From NCBI RefSeq assembly GCF_000758725.1, contig NZ_CP009428.1, positions 3,224,001 to 3,288,000 of the forward strand: 64,000 nucleotides of DNA, given 5' to 3'. Shown piece after piece: positions 49,626-58,463 of the stretch. Positions within the stretch are counted from its first letter, which is position 1. Each line of letters begins with the position of its first letter. Origin of the DNA: Paenibacillus odorifer (GTDB lineage: Bacteria; Bacillota; Bacilli; Paenibacillales; Paenibacillaceae). Under the pieces are notes generated by a model. That model made no database searches and was not told where the DNA came from. It saw nothing but the letters and a program-made list of their open reading frames with translations. Made by a program: the position numbers and the translations under genes.

Positions 49626-50993
49626 ATGGACCGTCAGCTTAGTTTTTCAAAAAGTATGATTATCATCGCCTTTATTCTTGCATTTCTTTTTGTATCTATT
49701 TTCCTATTAAAAGCAGAACCTCATATCCCGCTTCTCGCAACCACAGTTGGCACAGCAGTCTTATTGGGTTTATTTGGTGTGTCATGGAAAGATATTGAGG
49801 CAGCTATCATCAAAGGCATACAAACAGCTATAATGCCCATTCTTATTCTCATGCTAATCGGAATATTGATCGCTGTATGGATGATGAGTGGTACGGTGCC
49901 TACACTTTTATTTTATGGTATGGATTATATTAATCCGAACTACTTTGCAGTAAGCGCGTTATATGTCACAATTGTCGTCTCTATGTTTACTGGAAGCTCA
50001 TTCACCACCGTTAGCACGATTGGTGTAGCTTTGATGGGTATTGCTTTGACGACAGGGATTTCTCCAACACTTGCTGCTGGAGCGATTATTTGTGGAGCTT
50101 GTTTTGGTGATAAAATGTCACCTTTATCTGATACTACAAATTTCGCACCTGCAGTGGTAGGTATATCCTTGTTCACACATATTCGTAATATGATGTACAC
50201 AACGATTCCAGCGCTTATTATAACTACTGTCTTTTTCTTGTTCGCACCAAAAGCCGATGCGATTGATTTATCGTCGATTCAGGGGATTAAGTTTGCTCTA
50301 CAGGATGGATTTAGTATTCACTGGTTAACGTTGATCTCACCACTTGCCGTTATTATTTGCTCAATCAAACGAATCCCAATCCTTCCTACACTGATGGTTG
50401 GCATTGTCACTGGTCTTCTGGTGACCGCTATTATTCAGCAGCAGACAGAAATCGGTGTCTGGTTCAGTGTGATGCAGAATGGATACGAAAGTACTATTGC
50501 CAATGAAACCGTTGCTTCTATCGTTAACCGAGGTGGAATGCAATCAATGATGAGCTCCGTTTCACTTATCTTGATTGCTTTATCATTAGGCGGGCTAATA
50601 CAATATTGTGGTGTCATAGAGGCTTTTTTTCGCAAAATCATTCAACCTCTCAAACGTAAAAGCAGTATCGTGCTTATGAGCGGCGCATCATCCATTGCGG
50701 TTAATGGGATGACTGGTGAACAGTATCTTTCTATTTTGCTGCCCGGTCAAATGTTCAAAGATGAATATAATCGCCGAGGCATTCCAGCAAAGACACTATC
50801 CCGTACGTTAGAGGATTGTGGAACCCTTGTTAATCCTTTAATTCCTTGGGGAGTTAGCGGTGCTTTTTTCGCAGCTACACTAGGTGTACCGGTAATTGAA
50901 TATATACCTTATGCCACCCTTCTGTGGTTAAGCCCATTCATCACGTTTGCGTATGCTTTGATCCCGAAGCTGCAAAAGAACTCGTTAGGCTAA
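49626..50993 (+). CDS. nhaC: NhaC-type Na+/H+ antiporter
   Basis: A membrane antiporter of about 455 residues with some 11-12 TM segments. NhaC family marks include GSSFTTVSTIGVALMGIA, the GACFGDKMSPLSDTTNFAP motif that carries the charged transport residues, and the later ILLPGQMFKDEYNRRGI and LVNPLIPWGVSG. It should expel sodium or other monovalent cations in exchange for protons and help pH and salt balance. AAGGAG lies about ten bases before the chosen ATG; an earlier in-frame ATG overlaps that site. Single gene. Confidence 0.93.
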   Translation: MDRQLSFSKSMIIIAFILAFLFVSIFLLKAEPHIPLLATTVGTAVLLGLFGVSWKDIEAAIIKGIQTAIMPILILMLIGILIAVWMMSGTVPTLLFYGMDYINPNYFAVSALYVTIVVSMFTGSSFTTVSTIGVALMGIALTTGISPTLAAGAIICGACFGDKMSPLSDTTNFAPAVVGISLFTHIRNMMYTTIPALIITTVFFLFAPKADAIDLSSIQGIKFALQDGFSIHWLTLISPLAVIICSIKRIPILPTLMVGIVTGLLVTAIIQQQTEIGVWFSVMQNGYESTIANETVASIVNRGGMQSMMSSVSLILIALSLGGLIQYCGVIEAFFRKIIQPLKRKSSIVLMSGASSIAVNGMTGEQYLSILLPGQMFKDEYNRRGIPAKTLSRTLEDCGTLVNPLIPWGVSGAFFAATLGVPVIEYIPYATLLWLSPFITFAYALIPKLQKNSLG

Positions 50994-51087
50994 CCTTCTC
51001 TGAAAGAATGTATTTATTGAACGGATATAAAGAATAATAAGAGTGATTTCTGATTTATATCTGGGTAATTCAGCGGGGGTATTGATA

Positions 51088-52308
51088 GTGAGTCGCAATA
51101 AGTTGCAGGATAGAATCAGGTTAGCAAATGTCGAGACTAAACATGCAGAGCAATTTAATAATTTATTACGTTATGTATTTCAAGTGACGAATCGTGATTT
51201 ACAAATCTTTGGTTGGGAAAATCGTGAAATCACCCAAGCGAAGCTGCCAGTTCTAAAGTATGCTGATGTAGTCGGTTGGTTTGATGGTGATAAATTGATT
51301 TCACAGTTAGCAGTATACCCATTTCAAGTAAATATTTTTGGGCGAATTTATGAGATGGGTGGCCTGACGGGTGTTGGAACCTATCCCGAATATGCTAATT
51401 TAGGTTTAATGAATAAGCTGATGCTGCATGCATTAACTAAAATGCGGGGCCGCAAGCAATCAATTTCTTATCTATTTCCGTATTCCATTCCATATTATAG
51501 GCGGAAAGGCTGGGAGATCATTACCGATAAAATCTCATTTGAAGTTCCGGATACTCAGCTGCCGAAAACTAAAAAAGTTCCTGGGAACGTGGAGCGGGTA
51601 ACTATTGAACATCCGGATATCAAGGAGATATATGATCAGTTCTCCATGCAGCATCATGGAGCTATGCTTCGAAATAAGTTGGCTTGGGAAGAATATTTAC
51701 GCTGGGATCTGGATGAAATGACGGTAGGCATCTATTATAACAATGATGATTTGCCCACGGGGTATTTGTTGTATTGGGTTGCTGAGGAGATCTTTTATAT
51801 CAAAGAAATGGTATATATTAACGAAGAAGCTCGGGTGGGATTATGGAACTTTATAAGTGCACATTTTTCGATGATTACTCTTGTCAAAGGGGATATTTAT
51901 AAAGGGGAGCCGCTTTCCTTCGTTTTAGATGATGGTGACATCAAGGAAACCATTGCTCCTTATTTTATGGCCCGGATAGTGGATGTACAATTATTTATCG
52001 AACAGTATCCGTTTAAAAAACAGGATAAAGAGGGTTGCCTTATCTTCACCTTGAGTGATCCGATGCTGGAATGGAACCGGGGTACATTTACGCTTAATGT
52101 GGATAAAGATGGAACAGGTGTTTTGCACGCAGGAGGGACTAACCCTTCCTTGTTGATTGACATTCCGACTTTAACCACGATGTTAATGGGCTATAAGCGA
52201 CCTACCTATTTGGCTAGGATCGGTCGGATCCAGGCAGATGAAGCGACAGTTCAATTCCTGGAAGGGTTAATCAGGCCAGAACATCCTTATTTCTCTGATT
52301 ATTTTTAA
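51088..52308 (+). CDS. Eis-like GNAT acetyltransferase with SCP2-like C-terminus
   Basis: A 406-residue Eis-family protein. There is an N-terminal GNAT (about 10-150: MGGLTGVGTYPEYANLGLMN is the acetyl-CoA region), a second GNAT-like half (about 170-285) and a C-terminal sterol-carrier-like domain (about 290-400: GCLIFTLSDPMLEWNRGTF). Eis enzymes acetylate amines including aminoglycosides at several positions; whether this one does is unknown. GTG 51088, eight bases after GGGGG, gives the usual Eis length; the frame is open 15 codons further. Confidence 0.85.
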   Translation: MSRNKLQDRIRLANVETKHAEQFNNLLRYVFQVTNRDLQIFGWENREITQAKLPVLKYADVVGWFDGDKLISQLAVYPFQVNIFGRIYEMGGLTGVGTYPEYANLGLMNKLMLHALTKMRGRKQSISYLFPYSIPYYRRKGWEIITDKISFEVPDTQLPKTKKVPGNVERVTIEHPDIKEIYDQFSMQHHGAMLRNKLAWEEYLRWDLDEMTVGIYYNNDDLPTGYLLYWVAEEIFYIKEMVYINEEARVGLWNFISAHFSMITLVKGDIYKGEPLSFVLDDGDIKETIAPYFMARIVDVQLFIEQYPFKKQDKEGCLIFTLSDPMLEWNRGTFTLNVDKDGTGVLHAGGTNPSLLIDIPTLTTMLMGYKRPTYLARIGRIQADEATVQFLEGLIRPEHPYFSDYF

Positions 52309-52337
52309 AAAGCATACTCTAATGAGTGTGCTTTTTT
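52307..52337 (+). terminator. rho-independent terminator
   Basis: AAAAAGCATACTC and GAGTGTGCTTTTTT pair around TAAT. The left arm begins inside the stop codon of the Eis-like gene. Confidence 0.92.
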
Positions 52338-52392
52338 GTTCTTTTATAGTAGAATTGATTCTCGGCAACACTAAATGATATGGGGTGTAAGA

Positions 52393-52716
52393 ATGGCGAT
52401 TAATTTCACCAAACCAATGATCCAAAGGTTAGAACAAGAAATCATAGAGGTAGAGAGCAAGCTCAAAAACGTGAAGAACAAAAAGGAAAAATCCAAATTC
52501 AAAATTAATCAATTAGAACAGGATATGAAATTTAGCAAGTCTCACACAGATTTGAGCAGTAAAATGACGCGAATCAAAAAGCTTAACGATGAAATTAAAA
52601 ACATGAATCGCCTGCAAGCTGATCTTTCCAAAGAATTAACAGCAAAGAAAAACTCGTTAAAAAAACTCCAGGTAAATGGAACCGCGCCTACTACAATTGA
52701 TTCCACAAAAGGATAA
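52393..52716 (+). CDS. small coiled-coil protein
   Basis: A 107-residue, highly charged cytoplasmic protein with heptad-like patterning from about residue 8 to 92 (IQRLEQEIIEVESKLKNVK; LSSKMTRIKKLNDEIKNMNR). It is Lys-rich, has no Cys or Trp, and is likely a dimeric coiled coil. I recognise no family. ATG 52393 is five bases after GGGGTG; an ATG 18 bases upstream has no site. It has its own terminator, which supports it being expressed. Confidence 0.62.
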   Translation: MAINFTKPMIQRLEQEIIEVESKLKNVKNKKEKSKFKINQLEQDMKFSKSHTDLSSKMTRIKKLNDEIKNMNRLQADLSKELTAKKNSLKKLQVNGTAPTTIDSTKG

Positions 52717-52736
52717 TCGATGATGGTTGCACAGAT

Positions 52737-52770
52737 AAAAAACCGCGTAACTGGCGGTTTTTATTTTTTT
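52737..52770 (+). terminator. terminator of the coiled-coil gene
   Basis: AAAAAACCGC and GCGGTTTTT pair, followed by ATTTTTTT. The T-run overlaps the last codons of the broken nfo gene on the other strand. Confidence 0.88.
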
Positions 52771-53348
52771 ACCAGCTCATCTGTATCTCCCCTTAACAAG
52801 GAAATCTCATGCTTATAGGGTGCGTTTACATATTTCTTTTCACCGATGGAGGGAGTCTCTAAGAGTTTGGGAATAGCTGGAAGTTATTCAAAAGAGACTC
52901 CACATTCACTACCTTTTCCAGCCATAGTTTCTAATGAAACCTGAACATTTCGTTTATCTGTTAGCACTTCGTTTAAGCCTTCCGCGATCCGAGAGATGCC
53001 GGCTTGAGAGCCAGGATGTAGGACGATTTGGGTTGAACCCAAAGCTTCTGTTCTTATGATTTCTGATTGAAGAAACTCTATACTATGCTCAAAGACCTGT
53101 GCCGAAAGTGTATTTCCTAAGTTAACAATAAATGGAGCGTGTACAATAATATTAGAAATACCGTTATCTCTCATATGAGCATGTCCTGCTTCAATATTCA
53201 AAGCTTCAATGGGTTTGCGGCGTGTATTTTGTGGGGCTCCGGTATAAAAAAGGAAGGTGGCCGCTCCATAAGAAGCTGCCTCTTCACTAGCTCGAAGGAG
53301 CATTTTTGTTCCGGTCATAGACACATGAGAGCCTAGGAGTAAAGACAT
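52761..53348 (-). pseudogene. nfo: endonuclease IV (nfo), internally deleted
   Basis: The first 154 codons match endonuclease IV, the AP-site repair enzyme ([56 protein letters not shown]). The reading frame then stops at 52884-52886. In the same frame, 40 codons directly after that stop encode the family's C-terminus (IPKLLETPSIGEKKY; then YKHEISLLRGDTDEL) before a second stop at 52761-52763. The middle portion of roughly 85 codons is missing, including the HTHDAGYD-type metal ligands. Thus an internal deletion left a stop at the junction. The truncated product cannot be a working nuclease. Confidence 0.88.
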
Positions 53349-53400
53349 CGGGGTTGACACTTCCTTTCCTCAGAATACAGGAAGTTTTTTAGGGAAGATC

Positions 53401-53442
53401 AAGGTTGTCTTATCTGATCTATTATTTATGAGAGACAACCTT
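53401..53442 (-). terminator. hairpin after the M23 peptidase gene
   Basis: AAGGTTGTCT and AGACAACCTT are perfect 10-bp arms with a 22-base loop, 20 bases past the minus-strand stop at 53462. No clear U-run follows. Confidence 0.6.
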
Positions 53443-53461
53443 AGCGACCCGGAATTTAGCG

Positions 53462-54493
53462 CTAATTAGCGGCGAAAATAGTCTCGCCTTGAATTGGTTT
53501 TAAATCTTGCTCCCATTTAACTCTGATTGCCCGGGAAGTGAATAGATCAGCTCCATCTGAGATTTGGAAGTGTAGATGGGCCTCGCTCGTATTACCAGAA
53601 TTACCTGTTAAGCCAATAACCTCCCCTTTTTCGACTTTATCCCCCGGTTTTACAGTAACTGACCCTTGTTTGAGATGCGCCAAATGACTATATTCCCCGC
53701 CATGATCAATGACAACGATATTTCCGGTAGCTTGATTCGGATTCATGACCCCAACTGGCTCATTGTCTTTAATGTCATTCACAACCGATACAACGGTGCC
53801 GTCCGCTGGAGCGAGAATGTTTTTGCCAAAGGCATAATAGCTTTCATTTTTTAGTGGGTCTCCTTTATAGGAATAGTTATCTTTGGTTTGGATAAAATCG
53901 TAAGCGTAACGCTGGATTTCTAACTCATAATGATAATTCACAAGCACATTCTCGCCACCCCAAAACACATACCAATCCCCCTCAAACGGCAGCGCGTATT
54001 CATGTTTACTTAGTACATTGTCGGTTTCAGGAGAAGGGATAAGCTCTTGAACTTGAATTAATGTAATCATCCCATCCGGATCAAACATCCCGACGAGCCC
54101 CTTATTGCCAGCATCACTAACCCATGTGCGTCGATCAAATCCATTAAGCTGCATGGTCGATGCCTTTTCCAATGTATGGATACCCTTAGTGAATTCTTTT
54201 CCTGTCTCTGCTAATTCTGCTTCACTTATTTCATCTTTTAAAGGCTGGTTAAAGCGGGCATACAACTCCTTATACTTCCCGTCCAGTAGAATCTTTGATA
54301 GTTCATCTGGAGCAAATCCGCTCAGAATGGCAGCTGTGGCCGGGTTTGTTGTCTGCTCCGCCTTTTCAGTAGTCGGCACATCAGCATTCTCTCCTCCACA
54401 GGCAGCCATTAATAAAGACAATGACCCTACAGCCAAGACAGTTCTTGTATTCAAAATAACTTTATGAATGATTTTTTTAGGTTTTTTGTTCAT
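53462..54493 (-). CDS. M23 family metallopeptidase lipoprotein
   Basis: A 343-residue lipoprotein with a lipobox ending LMAAC (Cys32). A DUF3887-like domain (about 45-150) is followed by a LytM/M23 peptidase (about 190-320). Zinc-site elements are the Asp in QRYAYDF and His-x-His in SEAHLHFQ. The first family His is replaced by Arg in HxxxD spacing, as in a known QR.AYDF-type subgroup, so activity is likely but not certain. The motif GDKVEKGEVIGLTGNSGN is classic. Role: cell-wall peptide cleavage or its regulation. GGGAGGCGA precedes the ATG. Confidence 0.88.
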   Translation of the reverse strand: MNKKPKKIIHKVILNTRTVLAVGSLSLLMAACGGENADVPTTEKAEQTTNPATAAILSGFAPDELSKILLDGKYKELYARFNQPLKDEISEAELAETGKEFTKGIHTLEKASTMQLNGFDRRTWVSDAGNKGLVGMFDPDGMITLIQVQELIPSPETDNVLSKHEYALPFEGDWYVFWGGENVLVNYHYELEIQRYAYDFIQTKDNYSYKGDPLKNESYYAFGKNILAPADGTVVSVVNDIKDNEPVGVMNPNQATGNIVVIDHGGEYSHLAHLKQGSVTVKPGDKVEKGEVIGLTGNSGNTSEAHLHFQISDGADLFTSRAIRVKWEQDLKPIQGETIFAAN

Positions 54494-54596
54494 ATATATC
54501 GCCTCCCAGTATTACGATTGTAGCAGTCTATCCTTAGCTCTTCTGAAATTCTATATTAACACTTACATAATTTACTAGCTATTTAATGAATACGAA

Positions 54597-54612
54597 TTAA
54601 GCTTCCGTTAAG
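54597..54612 (+). promoter_or_regulatory. possible response-regulator half sites
   Basis: TTAAG occurs at 54597 and again at 54608, an 11-bp offset, about 75 bases before the response regulator gene. This spacing suits autoregulation by an OmpR-family protein, but the motif is short. Confidence 0.3.
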
Positions 54613-54684
54613 ATTAGTAAGATTGCTAGCCAAAAAAATCATGCTATGATGATAAAAACGTCTATTGTGAAAGGGAAAATTTAT

Positions 54685-55440
54685 ATGAATGAGGCTTCAA
54701 TTTTATTGGTTGATGATGAGGTATCACTTTTAGACATTATGGAGACAGTGCTGCGTAAGGAAGGCTACGTCAATATAGATACAGTGCAAACAGGTGAAGA
54801 AGCAGTAAGTGCCTGTGAATCCAAAAAATATGATTTAATTGTGCTGGATGTAATGCTGCCCGGACGAAGTGGCATCGAAATCTGCCCTTTTATCCGGCAG
54901 ACGACGGATGCTCCTATTCTTTTTCTGACTGCTCGGACGTCTGATTTCGATAAATTAACGGGCTTTGCTATAGGTGGAGATGATTATATCACCAAGCCCT
55001 TTAACCCGCTTGAAGTGGTGGCTCGTATAAGAGCACAGCTGCGGAGATATTTTGCTTCTGCTAACCAACAGGCTACTGGCAAGAGTGTAGAAATAGTCCC
55101 CCATAAATCTGCAAATGTATATGATTACGGAAGGTTTAAGCTAGATGAGACAGCGGGAGAACTCCTGGTAGAGGGTCAGTCTGTTGCTTGTCCGGCACTT
55201 GTATTTCAACTGCTGGTCTTCCTATGCAAACATCCCAATCAGATTTTCAGCAAAAGTGAGTTATATGAGAAAGTATGGGGCGATGAAGCACTGAGTGATG
55301 ATAATACGGTCATGGTTCATATTCATCGAATTAGAGAACGCATCGAAGCAGACCCGTCCGATCCAAAATTTATTGTTAACGTTAGGGGCCTTGGTTATAA
55401 GCTGGTGAAGGTAGACCGCCAGGAGTTGTCCATGCCATGA
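54685..55440 (+). CDS. OmpR-family response regulator
   Basis: A 251-residue regulator. The receiver (about 5-120) has VDDE, the phospho-Asp in LIVLDVMLPGRSG and ITKPFNPLE; a linker of about 30 residues leads to a winged-helix domain (about 150-245) ending NVRGLGYKL. ATG 54685 is chosen because AAGGGAAAA lies just upstream; the open frame extends 13 codons without a site. The last four bases overlap the kinase start (ATGA). It pairs with the downstream kinase; the signal is unknown. Confidence 0.92.
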   Translation: MNEASILLVDDEVSLLDIMETVLRKEGYVNIDTVQTGEEAVSACESKKYDLIVLDVMLPGRSGIEICPFIRQTTDAPILFLTARTSDFDKLTGFAIGGDDYITKPFNPLEVVARIRAQLRRYFASANQQATGKSVEIVPHKSANVYDYGRFKLDETAGELLVEGQSVACPALVFQLLVFLCKHPNQIFSKSELYEKVWGDEALSDDNTVMVHIHRIRERIEADPSDPKFIVNVRGLGYKLVKVDRQELSMP

Positions 55441-57188
55441 ATATCAAACGCCGGTTAACGTTAAGGTTCGTTCTACAGCTAGCTATTACGGGAATGGTTG
55501 TTCTCGCTATTGCAGCAGTAACGTTTACTTGGATGCTGTTGCGTTTTCTCGATATCAGTATTACGCGTGATTTTGCTAATGTTGGCTTAGAGCAACTGGT
55601 TGAATCCTCCAAAATTGATGAGAAGGGCATTCAATTTTCCCCGAGCTTGCTGGAGCAAGTGAAGAAGAATAAGGGCTGGCTGCAAAACATCGATGAAAAT
55701 GGAAAAGTTGAAAGTGCCTACAACACTCCAAAAGATGTCCCAATTCAATATGGACCGGGTGAAGTAGTCGCCTATTGGACAGGGACTCAGCCTTTTCCGT
55801 ATACTCTGGCTGTATGGATTCAAGAGAAAAATGGGAGACAATTCACGCTTCTTTATGGCGCGCCAAATATACTAGATCCTCTGTTAAAAAAAATGAGCGA
55901 AGGTACATTTGATGCAGTAGATGGAGATCTGGTTCTGCCTGATTCGATTGAAAGAGAAATTAAATCATCACAGGCTTTTGTTCAACTCATTGATTCATCG
56001 GGTACGGAGCTGCTCTCCTATAATAGGCCAAAGATGATTCCCACCAAGTACTCAGTGCCAGAGCTAGCACTACGCACTCTCTACAGTGAACGTTACGGCT
56101 ATCATGTCCGATCTTCTTTTGATAAACAAACCGGCCAAACATGGATCGTTGGACAACCAAACGTAAAGGGAGCAGATATAGGCCAAAAGGTATGGGTACC
56201 TGAAGAGGTTAAAATTGTTATTAAAGGCTCATTAGCAATGCTCGCGGCTTTATTGCTTGCATTTATATTGCTTTCTTTATGGCAAGCTCATAGGTTTGGA
56301 GCGCCAATGCTGCATATGCTTGTATGGCTCGATTCCATTGGAAATGCCATATATACAGAGCCTATGGACCGTAAAGGAAATCGTCGTAGTCGAACACACG
56401 TAGGTAAATGGAGACGGAGATACCGGGTTTTTTCTGATGTTATGGTATCCATAGAGAAATTATCTGCTAATTTGCAGAGAGATCAAGCGTTGCGGCAACA
56501 AACAGAGAATTTGAGGGAAGAATGGATCGCAGGTGTTACACATGATTTAAAAACTCCTTTATCTTCTATAACTGGTTATGCCCATTTACTGGCGGAGCCT
56601 TCGTATGATTGGTCGAAAGAGGAAGTTCGCAAGTTTACAAGGACTATGCTGGATAAATCAGCCCATATGGACATGCTTATTAGTGATCTTGCCATGACCT
56701 ATCGGCTAAAAACAGGGATCAAGCCACCAGAGCTGATGGAGGTGGAATTGAACTTTTGGCTACATCAAGCCCTTGATCAAGCTGCTGCAAATCCCGAATA
56801 CGGGAAGCAACGAATTATATTTGTGCCGGCACCAAACGAAGTGAGAGCTCGATTGTATACTCCATGGCTAGAGCGGGTGGTCAACAATTTGACTGCGAAT
56901 GCTTTACTTCATAACCCCTCAGATACGATTTTAACGGTTTCGCTTACTATGAATGATGAGGACAGTGGATTTACTATTCAATTTTCCGATGATGGCGATG
57001 GAATGGATGAAGTCACACTTAACCGTCTATTTGAACGTTATTATCGAGGAACGGACACCGTATCTAGCTCCAACGGATCCGGCCTTGGCATGGCGATCTC
57101 CAAGGGATTAATCGAATGTATGGAGGGCAGGATTGCTGTTGAGAGTAGCCCTGGACAAGGGACCATTATTAAGTTGATATGGAGCTGA
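55437..57188 (+). CDS. sensor histidine kinase with large extracytoplasmic domain
   Basis: A 583-residue kinase. TM1 is at about 13-35, then an extracellular sensor of about 220 residues, TM2 at about 258-282, a juxtamembrane linker, the phospho-acceptor H369 in WIAGVTHDLKTPLSSI, and an HATPase_c domain with N-box VVNNLTANALLHN, DDGDGMDE and SGLGMAISKG. Unlike the kinase at 3476 it has a real external sensor, so it senses directly rather than through a transporter. Translational coupling with its regulator is indicated by the ATGA overlap. Confidence 0.93.
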   Translation: MNIKRRLTLRFVLQLAITGMVVLAIAAVTFTWMLLRFLDISITRDFANVGLEQLVESSKIDEKGIQFSPSLLEQVKKNKGWLQNIDENGKVESAYNTPKDVPIQYGPGEVVAYWTGTQPFPYTLAVWIQEKNGRQFTLLYGAPNILDPLLKKMSEGTFDAVDGDLVLPDSIEREIKSSQAFVQLIDSSGTELLSYNRPKMIPTKYSVPELALRTLYSERYGYHVRSSFDKQTGQTWIVGQPNVKGADIGQKVWVPEEVKIVIKGSLAMLAALLLAFILLSLWQAHRFGAPMLHMLVWLDSIGNAIYTEPMDRKGNRRSRTHVGKWRRRYRVFSDVMVSIEKLSANLQRDQALRQQTENLREEWIAGVTHDLKTPLSSITGYAHLLAEPSYDWSKEEVRKFTRTMLDKSAHMDMLISDLAMTYRLKTGIKPPELMEVELNFWLHQALDQAAANPEYGKQRIIFVPAPNEVRARLYTPWLERVVNNLTANALLHNPSDTILTVSLTMNDEDSGFTIQFSDDGDGMDEVTLNRLFERYYRGTDTVSSSNGSGLGMAISKGLIECMEGRIAVESSPGQGTIIKLIWS

Positions 57189-57194
57189 TCATAG

Positions 57195-57234
57195 AACCAG
57201 CGTTTTTCCTAACGGAAATGACGGTGGTTTTTTT
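57195..57234 (+). terminator. rho-independent terminator
   Basis: AACCAGCGT pairs with ACGGTGGTT, with an inner TTTCC/GGAAA stem, and is followed by T5. Confidence 0.8.
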
Positions 57235-57298
57235 GTTGTGAATATAGTTTTTTAATTCTTCTGTTTATTATCCAGCCAGAGTTGGGATCATAAATAAG

Positions 57299-57334
57299 TT
57301 GACATCTAAACTGATTGTAACTACAATAGTTACA
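57299..57334 (+). promoter_or_regulatory. promoter with HxlR-like operator
   Basis: -35 TTGACA (57299-57304), 17-base spacer, -10 TACAAT (57322-57327). A perfect dyad TGTAACTA-CAA-TAGTTACA (57316-57334) covers the -10. Its look is close to operators of redox- or quinone-sensing HxlR/YodB-type repressors, and the controlled gene is quinone-reductase-like. No such regulator is encoded nearby. Confidence 0.72.
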
Positions 57335-57384
57335 GGTAGTGATTAAAAATAAATTTATCATCCTAATTTGAGGAGGAAGTAAAA

Positions 57385-58251
57385 ATGAAAATAGCAATAA
57401 CAGGAGCAACAGGTCAATTCGGATCATTGGTGATAGAAGCTTTACTTAAAACTGTACCCGCAGGTGATCTTGTAGTTAGTGTGCGGAACCCAGAAAAAGC
57501 AAGTGATCTTCAGGCGCGTGGAGTAGAAGTCCGTCATGGTGATTTTGATCAACCTGAGACGCTGGAATCAGCATTTGCCGGTGTGGATCGACTATTAATT
57601 GTATCCGCAGATGGTGATAATGAAACCCGGATTCGTCAACATAAAGCAGCTGTTGTTGCTGCGGAAAAAGCAGGCGTTGGCTTCATTGCCTACACAAGTG
57701 TAGGACAAGCAGACAAGAGTGAACTATTTCTTGCTGAAGTTCACCGCATCACCGAAGAAGCTATTCGCGCAACAGGCATTCCTTACAGCTTCCTCCGTAA
57801 TAACTGGTATTTGGAGAATGAGATCGGCTCCATTCAAGGCGCTCTAGCAGGTGCCCCATGGGTGACTTCAGCAGGGAACGGTAAAGTTGGCTGGGCTACA
57901 CGCGGAGATTATGCAGAAGCTGCAGCTAATGTACTGACAGGTGACGGACATGAGAACACAGTGTATGAATTGTCTGGCAAACCTTTAACACAAGAGGAAT
58001 TGACTGAGATCATAGGCACTGTAATCGGTAAAGAAATCAAAGTAATCCAGGTTGACGACGAGGCTTATGCCAAGACCATGTCGGAGGTGGGTGTCCCAGA
58101 AGCTGCGCTTCCAATAGTTGTAGCTATACAACGTGGTATTCGTGAAGGTTGGCTTAATATTGAAAGTAGCGAATTAGAGAAACTGCTGAAACGTTCAGCT
58201 ACTCCTCTTGCGGATGTCATTCGTGTTATGGTCGGTAATTTACAAGCATAA
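57385..58251 (+). CDS. NmrA-like NAD(P)H-binding SDR (quinone oxidoreductase QorB-like)
   Basis: A 288-residue atypical SDR. The N-terminal motif is TGATGQFGS (residues 6-14). VRNPEKASDLQARGVEVRHG and YTSVGQADKS match the QorB/YtfG and NmrA-like group that reduce quinones with NADPH. There is no classical YxxxK site, as usual for this group. Together with the redox-type operator upstream, a role in quinone or electrophile defence is reasonable. GAGGAGG precedes the ATG. Single gene. Confidence 0.86.
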   Translation: MKIAITGATGQFGSLVIEALLKTVPAGDLVVSVRNPEKASDLQARGVEVRHGDFDQPETLESAFAGVDRLLIVSADGDNETRIRQHKAAVVAAEKAGVGFIAYTSVGQADKSELFLAEVHRITEEAIRATGIPYSFLRNNWYLENEIGSIQGALAGAPWVTSAGNGKVGWATRGDYAEAAANVLTGDGHENTVYELSGKPLTQEELTEIIGTVIGKEIKVIQVDDEAYAKTMSEVGVPEAALPIVVAIQRGIREGWLNIESSELEKLLKRSATPLADVIRVMVGNLQA

Positions 58252-58265
58252 TAATATAAAAGATA

Positions 58266-58310
58266 AAAGGCTTCCTCGAGGTTGAAAAACCAGTGAGGAG
58301 GCCTTTTTTT
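58266..58310 (+). terminator. rho-independent terminator
   Basis: AAAGGCTTCCTC pairs with GAGGAGGCCTTT, followed by T5. Confidence 0.92.
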
Positions 58311-58367
58311 GTGTTGATAGAGGATGAATCAAATACATAACTTTTCACTATTTTGCCTTGTTCATAA

Positions 58368-58400
58368 TTGTGTTAGTTTAGTTTAACTAGTTATACTAAA
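58368..58400 (+). promoter_or_regulatory. cueP promoter with 24-bp palindromic operator
   Basis: TTTAGTTTAACT (58377-58388) faces AGTTATACTAAA (58389-58400): 11 of 12 positions are symmetric with no spacer. A -10 TATACT (58392-58397) lies in the right arm, and TTGTGT (58368-58373) is an 18-spaced -35. Repressor binding here would shut the promoter. The regulator is not local and its family is not evident; this is not a CueR- or CsoR-like box. Confidence 0.7.
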
Positions 58401-58463
58401 AGAAATGGAAGATACTCTGAGAGAGTACATAATCTGGCGAATAAGCGAAGGAGATGATTACAA

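Noticed and set aside
53359-53390. ACTTCCT/AGGAAGT hairpin followed by T6 on the plus strand
   Set aside because: No plus-strand gene ends nearby, and the arms are the ribosome-binding-site region of the broken nfo gene; probably chance.
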